Assembly: GCF_028389875.1 (NCBI RefSeq)
Contig: NC_084667.1
Location: 63,900,570-63,964,569 of the forward strand
Origin: Rhea pennata
Taxonomy: Eukaryota > Chordata > Aves > Rheiformes > Rheidae
Length of the DNA stretch: 64,000 nt
Direction: 5' to 3'
The translations under genes were made by a program, and so were the position numbers. Under the pieces are notes generated by a model, which saw only the letters and a program-made list of their open reading frames with translations, made no database searches and was not told where the DNA came from. This document shows, piece after piece, positions 1-12,500 of this stretch (the stretch's first letter is position 1; each line of letters opens with the position of its first letter).

Positions 1-3000
1 GAGAGAGCACACAGAAGCTTATAGCAGTTTTTCTGAGCTGAATGTAGCACAGAGGAAGTGGTTTGCCACGTGGCTCGTGCACTCCTGACCTACCTCCAGC
101 ACTTGCCCAAAGCTTAGTTTCCCTTCTGCCGCTTCTCATCGCGTGCACTGTGTGCAGATATTCAGATGGTGCTGAGCTGGGAGGAATCCCACTCGTGTGA
201 TGTGGAGCGTGGTGGGAGAAGAGGGCAGATCATGCCTGCGACTCCTGCCCTCCTCTCCCTCTGCCCTTTTTCTGGGGAGTTCAGATTTCCATGGGAGAAG
301 AGGGCAGATCATGCCTGCGGCTCCTGCCCTCCTCTCCCTCTGCCCTTTTTCTGGGGAGTTCAGATTTCCATGAGTTCTGGCAGACTAAGTGGGGATTATG
401 ACTTGCTTGCAAAGATCTCCGCTGCACTTCACGAGTGACTGTGATTATAACTTGTGGGAAAACATAACAAGAACCAGGAATTGTAAGAAACACTGCTTGA
501 ATCCTGCACTGAGATTCCAGTGTAGTTCCAGGTAGGTTTATTGCACTGCCCAAAATGCAATCTTAACCAGGCCTAATCAGTATATAATGAAACTCGCAAT
601 GTGAAAGAAGATCACTTCGCCTCTGGCCTTCAGATTAAGATTAAGAAGTATTTAAATCAGAGGATTATTCTGGTGCACATGAAAGCTGTAATGGTGTCAT
701 TCTAATCCAGGTAGGGAGGAATAATTGCTAGTGAGAATTTCAGACTACAGGAAATTCCTAGGACACTAAGGTGAGAACAGTGAGTAAGAAAGCAGATTTA
801 TCAAAGAGAAATGAGCATTCCTAATCTAGACTAGGAAAATCTGAAAGAATCTTCCCAGGTGTTCTGAATTTTACAGTGGTTTGAAGAACTGGCAGCTCAG
901 TATCTTATGAAAGAGGACCTGTTACAGTCTGTGTAATTTTGAATACTGCTTAAAACTATTTTAAACAGTTTCACTCATGTGGAAAAAATGTGAAAGAAGA
1001 GCTCAGAAGAGCATCTTGGGGGGGAAAAAATGCCTGTATCATTGCAGAATTATTTAAGTAGTAGATTTATTTAGACATATTTGTCTTTTTTTACCACTGT
1101 TTGAATTCCACATTGACTATGTTTTGATTTCAGTAAGCTAAAATGTAGCTGTGCTCAGTGATTTTTTTAAAAAAAAATGGCACTTTCTTACTCGCTGCTG
1201 GATTTAATGACATAAACAGGATAAATAACTTTGCTTAATTTATTGAATTATTATCTCCTTGACAGTTTAACCAACAACAATAGTAACAAGTGGTTGGTAC
1301 TGCAGAGCCATTTTGCAGCCTAGACAGCAAAGCCTAAATGTTTGAAAGAATAAGGGTGTAGAAGACAGCGATAGGTCTCTGCTAAAAATTTTCTGTTAGT
1401 AATGGGGAAAGAAGATGTGTTACTGGTCCTTTAGATGGAAGTGACTGAATAGCCCATTAGAGGCCAGCCTTTGATTTAGGTCTAGGATTTAAATTAGAAA
1501 AGCACGAAGCAGCAGCATGGATTCCATTTGTATTCCTCTATTTATTAAGTATTCTTTCAGTTGAACTGCCTTTTAGGTGTGGTGTAATTGGTCTAAGCAT
1601 GGTTAATCATAGAACATAAGGAATTCACATGTTGGTGTATAAATTCTCTGGAAGAATTTGTGCGTATTAAGATTGAGAATGTAGAAGAGGAAGTTTAAAA
1701 GAAATAGGTTACTAGAATTTCTGTATTATGTAAGAATAAGCTAAAAAATATAAGCAACTCAGTTATATTTTACGTATGGAATAACAAGGCCAGACTCCAA
1801 ACCTTGTTTCTTTCACAGTTAGTGACCTGATTCTGCAAATACTAATTTCAAGTGTTAAAACATGTGACTTGCAATACAGATTTCTAAACCGGACTCTCTC
1901 TCAGAGTCTTTTGAAAAGGTCAGTCTAGAGCTGTGGCTAAATATGGACATGAAACCCTCAAAACTGTAAGAAGGTACTGAAATCTCTAGCTTCCCGGTAC
2001 TTTCAGGTAAAGGAAGCGTGCAGGAATGGCAGTATTCCTAGGTAGCCCAGCAGTCTCTCTCTGACAGTGGCCAAGAACAGGTGACTGGAGAGAGGCTGGA
2101 GGAGAGAGGACCGAGCATACGGATCCTTCTGCTGTGGTCTTCCCAGTGTGCGTAAACCTGTGTGATTGGAGCTTTTTGAATCGAATGTTGCATTTTGGCC
2201 GTCAGTTATTAAATATGTGTCTATCTGATATGAATTCATTTAAGAGATTTTTTTGTTTTTTTAGTTCATACCTTGGAATCTGCTGCAGTTGTGGCAATTA
2301 ACACTGTAATCTTAAAAATGCCATGTTTTGAAAGAGTCCCCTCATTCTACTTTTTTCTTTTAAACAGCAGTAGGGGAGGAGGAAGGAAGGAAGTGGTTCT
2401 GTTACAAATTAATATTCTTGAAATAAGCACATATTGATTTGTCCAAACTGGAATTTTTTGCAACAACATTTTACTGATGAACTTGCCCTTTACTTCAGGT
2501 CTGGAAGGGCTGTAAGAGCGTAATGGAAGTCCACAAAAATCTGAGTCTGATGTTTCTCTCCTAGTGCAGTGACACTTGCAGAGATCATATGCTGTTCATC
2601 TAGTTAACAGTTCATGTAATTGGTGGCGTGTTGAGTATTTAGGAAATGATGAGCTTCAAAAAGCTCCCTAATCAGGACTTAGTCTAACAGGCACATTGGT
2701 TGCCCTGGACAGTAACTGCTAGTGTCTTTAAGTCCCTAATTATCGGGAGGATTTCTGATGTTTCTGTCTTGGTAGAAGTCAGCTCCACCTTGTCTTCAGC
2801 ATCTACTAGGATTTGGTCACTAAACTGAAGAGGCTCAGAGATGACTAAGGCAGTTCCTGTTCCACAGACATTCATCCAGCTCCTTAGGCTACAGCTGGCT
2901 TCCATCTGAGCTGGCTGGAAATCCTGATTCTTCCCTTGCCCTGAAGTCCCTTTACTACTCCCAAATCTGGATCTGTTCCTAACCTAAATGTGAAGAAAAA

Positions 3001-5889
3001 GAGCACTTTTTTTCTGCCTTAGAAATTATAAGACTTTTCTGGGAGGGAGTAGAAGAATTTCGTACCATCCATCTTCAGATATCAAAGATGAGTGCTGGAA
3101 TTACGGAGCCTGTAGATAATGTAGATATTGCCTCCAGAGGGGACAGAGTATGTCAGATATTGGGCCTCAGGAGACCCTATCAAGTGTGCATCAGTCATGA
3201 TTGCAGCATAGGGAGTATCCTGACTATCCTGCGTCCCTGATGAAGGGTGGGAGGGAGAAGGAGGCTGTATCACAACCTCTTCCATGGTGTAAGGATGGCC
3301 ACACCAAGCCCTTCAAATGAAGGGGGATGGCAGAATAGTCACAGCTTGGGAACAGGAGAGTGCCAGAATCTCTGGCTAAATACATGTCGTATTACAGATT
3401 GTGCAACTCTAATAAAACAGCAGTGACTTTAGTAAAAGCTTTATCGCTGTGATACTCAAGCTGTACTCTGACACAAGCTTCAACAGCCCTGTGCTTGGCT
3501 ACCTTGTAGACAGGATCTCTGAAGAGAACGTGAGTTACTGGACCATTCCTGAGCTTTCAGGTATCGCAGCTTGCTCAAGTCTGCAATCCTGTGCTAAATA
3601 CCAAGGCTCTTACTGTAATGCTTGAAGGGAGGCAGCAGTCTGCGACTTGAGTTCGCCACGGCGAGTGCCCTCTGCGGGAAGCTGTCTGAAGTTGCCTGCA
3701 GCACTGCCTGCCCTGCTCTGCCTTTAAGTGCCAGAACGAGGACTGCAGGGAAGTGCTGGTTTTAGGTGGAATGTGGATCCCTGAATGTCTGCCAGCGTTT
3801 GAGCTGGTGTAGGTGCTTCATCACAAGTGACGGAGCAATGTTGCTGGCTCCTCTTCCTTTCTAGCACAGTATTTCTAGTTACGTCCTCTGCAGCCTCCCT
3901 GACTCCTAGAAATACATGCAGAGGTTGTCCCCTTCAGGCAGATTGGGAGTCATTTCTCTTCCTCACCATCCTCCAAATCACCAGGGAATGATAAGGGAAT
4001 ATGGGCTGGGAAAGCTCTTGATTAGGCCTGTATGAACAGTTCACTTGATGGAATAACTAATGATTGCAAATCTGTTTTCTCCCTTAGGCAGTCTGCTGCT
4101 TAGGGAGTATTTATTTCTAGGAGACTGGGCTTCCAATCCTTGATACAGTAAATACTAAGATAAAAAGCACTGGCTTGAGAAAGGAGCGATACGACGTTTT
4201 CCCTTCACCCAAGTGGCCCGTCTCACCAGTCTGACATATACTGCCATCTTTCCCCTTGGGCCAAGTGGCTTTTTACTTGCCCTGTGTGAAACGAGATGTT
4301 GTCAGCTGGACTGACAACACAAACTCTGCGACATGTTCCAGGCCCGGGTGAAGGCTTACACAGAGCGTAGCTGCAAAGCCCCGATGCAATCTCAGAGCTG
4401 GATTTAGTCACCAGAAACTGGGAACTTGGATCCTGCAGTCTGCTCTTGGTCACAGGCGTGTGCAACTCTTTGCTCTGTAGCAGATCGCCCCAGTTAGCTT
4501 CATCTGTATAGTGGCAGGAGCGTATCTGACTGGATTTAGCGCTGTGTTGCGGTTCAGTGAAGAGCTCGGTGAGAGCCAGCCCTTTCCTCCCGCCAGCTGG
4601 GAGTGCGTGCCAACAGCAGGGAAGAGGATGGACACGCTCACGAGCCAGTAAAACTCTTCAATGCTTGAATGGCAGCTTGGAGCCAGAGTTTCTCTTTCAC
4701 ATTTCAGAGTAGAACAGCGTTTCAGGTAGTGCTGAGAATGTGCATTTATCTCAAATTCAGGGCAAATAGCCATTTAACGCGTAGCTCTTACGATCTACTT
4801 CTAATCAGGTGCATCCTGGACTAACTAGCGAAGTTATTGGACTCTTTAGTTTCCTTTATGAAGCCTTTTGAAAGGAGTTACCAAATGGTAGATTCATACT
4901 GAAGTGGGAGAAGTTCATCAGCCTGTGCTCTGTCTCTGCTATGACACAAAATTACGTGGTGGAACAAATACAGGGAACTGCGTTACCAAGATCAAAGATA
5001 AGACATGATATTTTGTTTGCAAAATCGTAGCTCTGTAATGCCTCAGCAGCAGCTTTCATAGAAAGAGCCTGTTCCTGAATCTGTTGTGTTCCCCATCTGT
5101 CTAAATGTTAAATGTTACAGAGGTTAAGAAAGCTTGTTAATGTAAAGACAAATATTTGCAGCTTTCGTAATTAAAGCTTAACTTACATACATTAGTAGTG
5201 TATTCCTGAGCTGAAATACAGTTTATGTGGTCAGTTTTCAAAATCTGTGGCAAATTCAGTGGTGCGGAACTGAACCTCCTAAAATACCAGGGTGCACCTT
5301 TGACTTGACAACACTGACAAATTTTTCCTCTCCTTTTCTGTAAGGACCAGTGCCTTTTACTCTGTAGAAACAGTCTGAAAGCTTTAATCTCACCACAAAG
5401 AGCAATCTACCTGCAAAGAAAAGGTTTCACCGATACTGCAGTTCTTAGTTTGGCAGCACTTCCACCACCAAAGCAGTGCGGAGATGATTTTCAGAGATGC
5501 TGAACCATTTGTGGCCACTCTGAACTTCAGCGGGCGCTAAAGCTGCGTGTACGGGCTGGTGGCGCCCCCCCTAATGCTCTGTCGGTGGGATTTGTCCATA
5601 TACAGGGACAGCAGAATCTGTGGTTTAGAGACGTTTTTGTGTATTTGAGAGGCCAAGGGTAGATTGCTTCGTGATTTATATATAATCTCACATTATCAAT
5701 GTTTATAAGTGCAGCTAAAGTTTTAAATTAGCCATTGAATATGAAAAGTCAAACAAAATGGTAGGAATTGCATTTAGTGGAGTATGTTTACAGCATAGAT
5801 TTAGAATTAAAAATATGGTGTTAATTAAGGCTTATTTCATATGGAAATGTGGCAAAGGAAGATCACATTATAAAGTTTCTTTCTCCTAG
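1..5889. other. Intron of DHRS7 left of its third-last coding exon
   Basis: This stretch precedes the first recognisable DHRS7 exon. I searched it for the upstream DHRS7 coding sequence, which should carry the Rossmann glycine motif and the YxxxK catalytic site, and found none, so those exons appear to lie to the left of the window. It holds a 79-bp tandem duplication (214-371) and two weak minus-strand open segments near 2.7-3.3 kb. I saw no other gene or interspersed repeat in it. Confidence 0.55.
214..371. repeat. 79-bp tandem duplication
   Basis: Two head-to-tail copies, 214-292 and 293-371, both begin with gggagaagagggcagatcat. They differ by one base that I can see (gcgactcc versus gcggctcc). 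Near-identity implies a recent duplication. The unit is pyrimidine-rich in its middle. No function is evident. Confidence 0.95.
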
Positions 5890-6012
5890 GGTTTTTTTAA
5901 TTCTCTTCGGACTGAGCTCACTGACTATCCTGAGATAAGTGTTATAAACATCTGCCCAGGACCTGTCCAGTCTAAGATTATACAAAATGTCTTTACGGAG
6001 GATCTGGCAAAG
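5890..6012 (+). CDS. DHRS7: DHRS7 exon: substrate-loop region after the active site
   Basis: The exon is 123 nt, exactly 41 codons, from acceptor ctcctag to donor aaag/gtaagg. It encodes GFFNSLRTELTDYPEI and NICPGPVQSKII. The PGPV segment follows the last beta strand of the SDR core and contributes to cofactor binding in the family. Confidence 0.93.
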
Positions 6013-8485
6013 GTAAGGAGCAGCGTTTCCCCCCTAAAATTTTACTGTGATAAATCCAGCTTTTGCTGCAGGCACGATGATCTTTTTGTGGGGTTTTTTC
6101 TCCTTTTAGCAAATATCAAGTCCATTTTCTTATTGAGAAGCGCTCTAGCACAGAACTTACTCTGTAAGAACCGCATATAGACGTCATTCTTTAACATATC
6201 AAATTCATATCAAATGAAAGTAACATTAGAGAGCTGTTACGCCTTCTCCCTTCCACCATATATAATCCCTGTATAGCAGAATTTACTGTGCAGCTGCCCT
6301 GCTGTAGCACTAGGGGAAAGGCCAGGAATTGCTGGACACAAGTTCTGCAGTGCAAAATACTGTAGTTTCTGCATAGGTCGCTTTTTGTTTGCTTTGTCTG
6401 CAAACATCCCCTGTTCAGTTGACTGTGGTGCAATCGTTGGCAAAGCCACGACAGTCAGCTGATCCAAGGCACGTACTGTGTTTCCTCTTGGCGGTTGTTT
6501 GAGGAGAAAAACCAAAACCTTCCAAATGCACAATTGTTTTTAATAACGACTAACAAAATAGCTAGAAAAATTACTAGGACACATTTTAGTAGTATGTCAT
6601 AAGTTCTATGCTTTTAAAGCTGAGGATAATACACAAGTGCGTGTAGGGGCAGGATCCCCTCTTTGTTCAAACGCTGAAAGGATTTTTGGCTTGCAAAGCT
6701 ACGTACTTGCATGAAATAAAAGATGTTCTTTCTGAGCAATCGGAAAGTCTTGCAAAACAAATTCCTCAGATTGCTGCATGGCAAAAGACCTGGAAGATAA
6801 AATCCAGCCCAGAATTCCTTTTGCTCCAGGAAATAGAATAGAGTGACATAGCAGTCTGCTGCTGCTAGAATGAAATACATATAAATTCACAGGGCTGTGG
6901 CTTACATTCACTAAGCAACACGTGAGGTGAGAAGTTTTTGCCATTGAAGAGGTCTGTTGCTCTCTCCTCCTCTGAGATTACTCCCCTACAGCAGGGCTAG
7001 CAGGATTTTAAGTTAACAGGAGGCGTCTTCTCCTGACTGGGTTACAGAGTGACCTGTCACAGAACCAGGTAGATGGCTGGGGACAGGAAAGGCTCCTCTT
7101 TCAGGGCCCTCAGTTGCCAAACGGCTAACTTGGCTGATAAAGGGTTCCACAGTAAACTATAGGCCATGCTGCTGTGGGACAGACTTTGGAGATGGAGGTT
7201 TCACCTTCTCTGAGCCATCAGTCAAGGATGCCTTAATGTAAAGGATGCTTTATTTAAGGATGAATGCTAAAGGAAGGTAGGTGTTCCTGCACCAAAATCC
7301 ATGGCACATTAGCACAGTGAGGGAGATGCTTCCTAGCCACGGTCTCTGCTGTATTACCTGGGTAATTCTACTTTTGCACAGTGGAGAAATTGGGAAGAAT
7401 GTGTCTGTTACATGGAGCCTAGCCCTTTATCTCCCTCCTTTGCTCACAAAGCCCGTTTTAATCCCTCCGTTCTCTCCCCCCTTCAGTCGATCGAGAACAG
7501 CGGTGATCAATCCCACAAGATGCCAACGGATCGCTGTGTGCGGCTCACCCTGGTTAGCGCAGCCAATGACCTGAAGGAGGCTTGGATCAGCGACCAGCCC
7601 TATCTGGCAGTTTGCTACCTGTGGCAGTATGCACCCACTTGGGCTTGGTGGCTGATGAACAAGATGGGCAAGAAAAGAATTCAGAACTTTAAGAGTGGTG
7701 TGGTAAGTTTATGCCCCTCCTCGTGCCTTTTTTTTCTTTGTTTTTAAGCTCTGCTGACAGATTCTTTAGCCATGGGAACGCTGGGATCGTAGCTTGGCTC
7801 TGTTTCTTTTCCTCCTCCTCACTTCCCTAGCAGCGGGCGCCAGGCTGGACCCCGTAGCTGTGTGCCTGGTAGTCTAGAATTACTGCAGCACGGTCACATT
7901 GCAGAACAGTGAAGTCAGTGTCTCTTGTAATGCCAGATGTCTTGTCTGTGATCTTCATCACGCCGCCTGCAAGTTCTGGGCTCAGCACTGGCTCAGAGCT
8001 TGAGCTATAGGTCACTAGTGTAAATTACTTAATGCAACCTGAAATTAAAACTGTTGACAATCTCCGCCTAGCTTGTGTCTAGTTTTAGTATCAGGCATGT
8101 AATTTGAGTGCTTCCCGAAGTACATTAATTGGTACTACTATCTGTCACATCTCTGTGCTGTCATTCACTTCTCAGAAGACAGATGTGCAGAGCAGTGTTC
8201 CATTCTAGCACTGCTGCTTCATAGATGGCGTTTTTCTTACTGACTCTGTTTTTGTTGAATTTGGTACAAAAACCATATTTAAATGCTCCAAAAGCAGGAA
8301 ACGGAAAAATTAGTGTGACTCATGCAACCTAAAGCTTCCTAAATTCACACTGCAACTGCCCACTGTCACAAGCAATTGTGGGTAAAGGTCTTAAAACTAA
8401 ATACAGTAGAAAGCATGGAGGAAAATAACTTTATGTATTCCCATTCCAGGATGCTGATGTCTCTTACTCAAGAAAGAAGAAGTAA
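5890..8485 (+). CDS. DHRS7: DHRS7 (dehydrogenase/reductase SDR family member 7), C-terminal part, three exons
   Basis: Coding exons are 5890-6012, 7487-7702 and 8450-8485, joined in phase 0 throughout and giving 124 residues to the TAA stop. DHRS7 is a membrane-associated, NADP(H)-dependent short-chain dehydrogenase/reductase of the endoplasmic reticulum that acts on steroid and retinoid-type carbonyls (family knowledge). The visible part starts just after the usual YxxxK active-site region. It carries the SDR motif NICPGPVQS, a stretch with GDQSHKM and RCVRL, and the characteristic tryptophan-rich YLWQYAPTWAWWLMNKMGKK. The active-site serine, tyrosine and lysine and the cofactor glycine motif are outside the window. 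The gene runs convergently toward PCNX4, as in mammals. The C-terminus is short and ends in RKKK. The identification rests on remembered similarity to human DHRS7 and on synteny. Confidence 0.93.
6013..7486 (+). other. DHRS7: DHRS7 intron
   Basis: The intron starts gtaagg and ends cttcag. It contains minus-strand open segments around 6.2-6.9 kb without recognisable motifs, which I regard as chance. No interspersed repeat was recognised. Confidence 0.85.
7487..7702 (+). CDS. DHRS7: DHRS7 exon: tryptophan-rich C-terminal region
   Basis: The exon is 216 nt, 72 codons, starting after cccttcag and ending at gtg/gtaagt. It encodes SIENSGDQSHKMPTDRCVRL and then the aromatic segment LWQYAPTWAWWLMNKMG, typical of DHRS7 and likely membrane-proximal. 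Confidence 0.94.
8450..8485 (+). CDS. DHRS7: DHRS7 terminal coding exon
   Basis: The acceptor is cattccag/gatgct. Eleven codons, DADVSYSRKKK, are followed by TAA at 8483-8485. The DAD start continues the preceding GV in the way known for this family. The basic RKKK end fits the pattern of C-terminal di-basic ER-retrieval signals (basic residues at -3 and -4), but no test of function is possible from sequence. Confidence 0.88.
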   Translation, partial: DADVSYSRKKK

Positions 8486-8654
8486 GAACAAACCTGTACA
8501 AAATCCTGCTATCCTGGTGCTCTTACTGAGCACCTAACTTTTTTAGAACTGCATGACTGCAAACAAGAACTTTGCTTTTTTAAAATCTGTTGTACCTTGT
8601 CATCACGTAACTTGACAAATATATCACGCTGTGCGCACACACTTTATAAAACTG

Positions 8655-8678
8655 AATAAAACTCTGTTTCTGAATAAA
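8655..8678 (+). terminator. DHRS7: DHRS7 polyadenylation signals (two AATAAA)
   Basis: AATAAA occurs at 8655-8660 and again at 8673-8678, about 170 nt past the stop codon. Either could set the transcript end near 8.69 kb, giving a 3' UTR of roughly 200 nt. Confidence 0.75.
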
Positions 8679-9180
8679 AGTCTGTTTCTAAACATACCTG
8701 TTTTATGTCCTTGCAGAATTCCCCAAAAGTGGATTTTTAAGCTTACAAAAATTGAGAGAAACAGGCAGTCTTATTTTGCTTTTCTGCTACTCTGACATTA
8801 CCAACTATTTGGTGAACAGGCTACAAATTATATACCTGCAGGATCTTATTTCCCTCACTTTCTTTCCCAATGAACCTCAAGCAAAAAAAAGCACTGCAAG
8901 TCAGAGAAAGCTTGTACTATAAAGGTAAGGATGAATAGTCTGTGGAGTGTTCCTTTAGGGGAAAAAGAGATTGTCTGTCATCTTTGGTACCAGCCCCAAG
9001 GTTGGTGTACAGATGGTCTGAGAGCAAAATGGTCTTAAAGATGTGTATGAGGTTAAACCTCTGAACTTTTGTTCACAACGTTCAGAAACACTTAATCTTT
9101 GTCTCCCAACAGCACTCCAGAGTCCACAGACCTAAGTTGTCTTCATGTTGTGCAAGGTCTTCAGAATTGGACAGTGTTTA

Positions 9181-9241
9181 GAGGAGTGGGGAGAGGGGGG
9201 AGGAGTGTGAGGAGAAGGGGAAAGGGGAGGGAAGATCTGGG
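9181..9241 (+). repeat. Purine-rich G-run segment
   Basis: It contains repeated GGGG/GGGAG blocks, such as gtggggagaggggggaggag, almost free of pyrimidines. This could form a G-quadruplex or triplex. It is low-complexity sequence just past the DHRS7 transcript end. Confidence 0.6.
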
Positions 9242-11524
9242 AGTTCCCTTGCGACCAGCGCTTCTCTTTCAAGTCACAGTGTAATTGCAACCCCTGTACT
9301 AGGTAATACTCAGCCTCACAGTAAACCTAATATGCATTTCATCTATAGCATATCCTCAGAAGAGAAGCAAGGGAAAGAGCTCCTGTACTACAGCAGCCTG
9401 TGGCTGCAGAGGGAGCATGGAACTAGTGAAAAATCCATTTAATAGCAGACTGCTTAAAGCCAAGACAACCGTTCAAGTGTGCTGAATAAGGGCAGACCTC
9501 ACACTGTTGGTGACTTAAGCATGAAGTCACTGTAGACTTCCCCTCACTGGCAGAAACTGGTACTTCCATACGGAGCAGAAGCAAATATTGACATTACTGT
9601 TGTTCCAAGCAAGTGTTGAGGGACTGAGGACTGTACTGTTCAGCCTTTATCATCCCAGTGCCACCTACTTCATCCTTCAGCTGCGAGGTACCTTTGCAGT
9701 AGCTCCGCTCTATCTAAAAGCTTGAAAATCTCTTTGCTGTTGACTGAGTCCTCAGCCATGACAGGATGTAGCTCAGGCCACATACTTTATAGTTTAAAAA
9801 AATACATATTTTTATATCATTGAGATTAAAAAATTATATACTACTGAAACTTTTCATCCATGCTGGTCCCTATCTAGCAGTGAATAAGCCAGGAATGACA
9901 TTTTCACATGACATTTAACAAAAATGTAAACTACTGTCTAGAAAAAAATGACTGATTGAAACACCTGTGTTTTCCACTGTTCTGGAAGAATGCAGGTTCA
10001 CGCCACTCACTAACACACCACTGCTTGAGCTGGGGGTCTGCAAAACGGGTTAAGACACTGCAGTAAGTCGGCATGGCAAAATGCAACTATTTAATACAAC
10101 ACATGCAAATAGCGTTCACAGAATGCTTTAGCTTCCATCCTCTAATCCACGGAAATTTGATGGTGACGTACAGAGCAGAAGGCTTGCTCTCTGGTTTATA
10201 TCCAGCTTTCTCTGCTTTTCCACAACACAAGCGTAAGTCTTTGTGTTCTAAGAGAAGTTTCCTTCTCTTGCTTTTGGTAACTAAGGGCAGCTGCAGCTAG
10301 ACAAATAAATACAGATCCACCTTCACGGACTACAGCTTTTGCCACCAGCAGAAGAAATAAAAAGTAGAGACGAAAGGAACCCGGTAGAGAGGAAGTGAGT
10401 GAACACAAGGTTACTGATTTCAGAGAGTCATGTTCAAGGGAAAGGCAAAAAGTAGCAACCTTTCCAAATAGGCCAAAGCATTTTCCATTTGGAAGCCCCA
10501 CTTCCCTAACACTTTGTTCCATTTCAACTCAGTTCTGTTACTTTGTGGTGGCATGAACAGGGCAGACACTGCCCCCCCCCGGGAAAGGCTGTGAAAAAAT
10601 AAATCCCATTCAGATCAGTGGTAACACTGTGTATTTGTTTGAAAATATTTTCAGACTGACCTCACTGAATAAAGGCTCTTCTTCAAAGACACAATGAAGG
10701 TGTCTTACACGCACCTCTATGTGATGAACATCAAGATCTGTAAAGCAAGCAGGCATTGTTAAAAATGACAGTAAAGTTATTGCACAACTGTTTAGAAAAT
10801 TCAGAGCACTTCTTAGTGGTTACACAGGAAAACGGCTTGGTGGCCTGTCGTAAGCTCAGCGTGAGATACTAGTTCTCGTCAGTATTCTGTATAATTGCAT
10901 ACGTTATGCTTATGAGCGCTACCGACAACACCAGGCTTGAAGATGCGCTAAATTGCTGACAAATTGAGGAAACACTCCAAAATAAACAGGACAGTGCAAA
11001 AAGCACACATGCAAAATAATGCACTTACAAGCAATCCAGAGGCATAAATTTCTCTTACAGACCAATATTCTGTTAACTAGTCATTCTGTCAAAAAAGAAT
11101 CAGACCAGGATTATAGAAGATCATAAGCAGAACATGAAGCACAGTCATACTATTACAAAACCCTTAAACATAATGGAACATGTGAACATCAAGAGATGAT
11201 TAAACAAGGGGCTATAGGACGTGTTACTTGCAGTAGTAGGGGACTGGATTTTACAATGCATTAGAAACTTCCTAATGCTACAGTCTTATGCGCAAACATG
11301 GATTGAGCACGTAACTAATTCTGTTGTTCCATCTGGTGCCAATCAGATCTGTGCTCTCTTGTTACCAGCTTTCAGGAAAGGTGGATGGAGAGAATCAAAG
11401 GAAGCCAGAGCAAATGATCACAGTTCTTTTCATTCCTTTCTCCAAGAACTAGTTGATTCAGTTTACTGAAGACAAAAAACAAGGACAGAAATTATAACCG
11501 TCTTCAAAAAAGATCACTGGTTGC

Positions 11525-11638
11525 GGGGGGGGAGGGGGATTAAATTCTCTGTGTCCACATAGAAGAAAAGTAGCAAGAGGCTTACCCTGAGGCAGGGAGG
11601 TTTAAATCAGATGGGGGGTGGGGGGGGGGGGGGGGGGG
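11525..11638 (+). repeat. G-homopolymer clusters
   Basis: Runs of 8 and 5 G occur at 11525-11538, and a 6-G run plus an uninterrupted 19-G run at 11613-11638. Four or more G tracts in a short span give strong G-quadruplex potential. Assembly errors are common in such tracts, so the exact length is uncertain. Confidence 0.9.
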
Positions 11639-11824
11639 AAGAACCCTCCCACAAAAAAACAAAACTAAACAACACCCCCACTCAAAACTTTCCAACTGCA
11701 AGAATGGCAAAGACCTGGAGAGAATCAGCCAAGGAGCTCGTGTATTGAAAGTTTTCTTTTCAAATAGCCTCAGTATTGGAAGTTTTTAATAAGATTAAAT
11801 AACTGTCTGGAATAGATTAGTTAA

Positions 11825-11905
11825 AACAGATTCTGCCTTTTGACAGGGAGCTGAACTAGGTGCTCTCTAAAAGCCCCCCTTTCCATGATTCTGTATTTCC
11901 ACATA
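11825..11905 (+). mobile_element. CR1 LINE 3'-end fragment
   Basis: The sequence tgacagggagctgaactagg, followed by a variant of the gtgctctctaaaagccc block and ending in catgattctgta, is a diverged copy of the conserved CR1 3' tail. The 5' part is missing, as is usual for truncated CR1 insertions. The left border is approximate. Confidence 0.75.
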
Positions 11906-11952
11906 CAGTTCACAGCCAAGGAAGGTAGTTTTAGGTTATCAGCACTTTCTTG

Positions 11953-11962
11953 TTTATTTATT
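11953..11962 (-). terminator. PCNX4: Candidate PCNX4 polyadenylation signal
   Basis: Two overlapping AATAAA hexamers read on the minus strand (11957-11962 and 11953-11958). They are the first canonical signals I found downstream of the PCNX4 stop, implying a 3' UTR of about 1.4 kb. A nearer non-canonical signal cannot be excluded. Confidence 0.45.
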
Positions 11963-12500
11963 TTCTTTACACACCAAATAATCACTTCCTAAAGGTTGCT
12001 TCCATTAATGTTCTGTTTGTTTTTCAAACTGTGAATGTTAAGAGGGTCCTGTCACAGGTTTTGAGAGGTGTTTCCTTACCACTTCCAAATACTTACAAGG
12101 TTTGCGTATTTCTTTAAAATCATTTATGGTCACTGATCAAAAGAAGCTGTTATTAGCCAAGTATGGTCATGTGACAAGTCTTAAAGATGAGTCATGAAAG
12201 TAATAAACATCCTCTAAATTACACAACACTGAGTGTTCCTGCTGAAGACCCATGAACGTACTAAAACAGTACAGGGCAGATCTGATTTATATTGCTTCTA
12301 TAGGGGAATTATTTACACTCTGCTCAACATATGCCAGCAATACCTACATTATAACTACTAACCTACCGAGAAAAAATTGATGTACTAATGACTGGTGGTA
12401 ATGCAGCATGCTACGAGAACAGGATTAACAAGGCACTGGAGAGATGACCTGAAGTGATCTGTAATATTGCCAAATTCTATTCTAATCTCTGCTAAGGTTT

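Larger units (their letters stand above)
8700..11952. other. Region between the convergent DHRS7 and PCNX4 3' ends
   Basis: I see no coding exon here. It contains a purine-rich G-run segment (9181-9241), two clusters of long G runs (11525-11638) and a short CR1 3' end (11825-11905). The rest is unremarkable AT-rich sequence. Confidence 0.6.
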
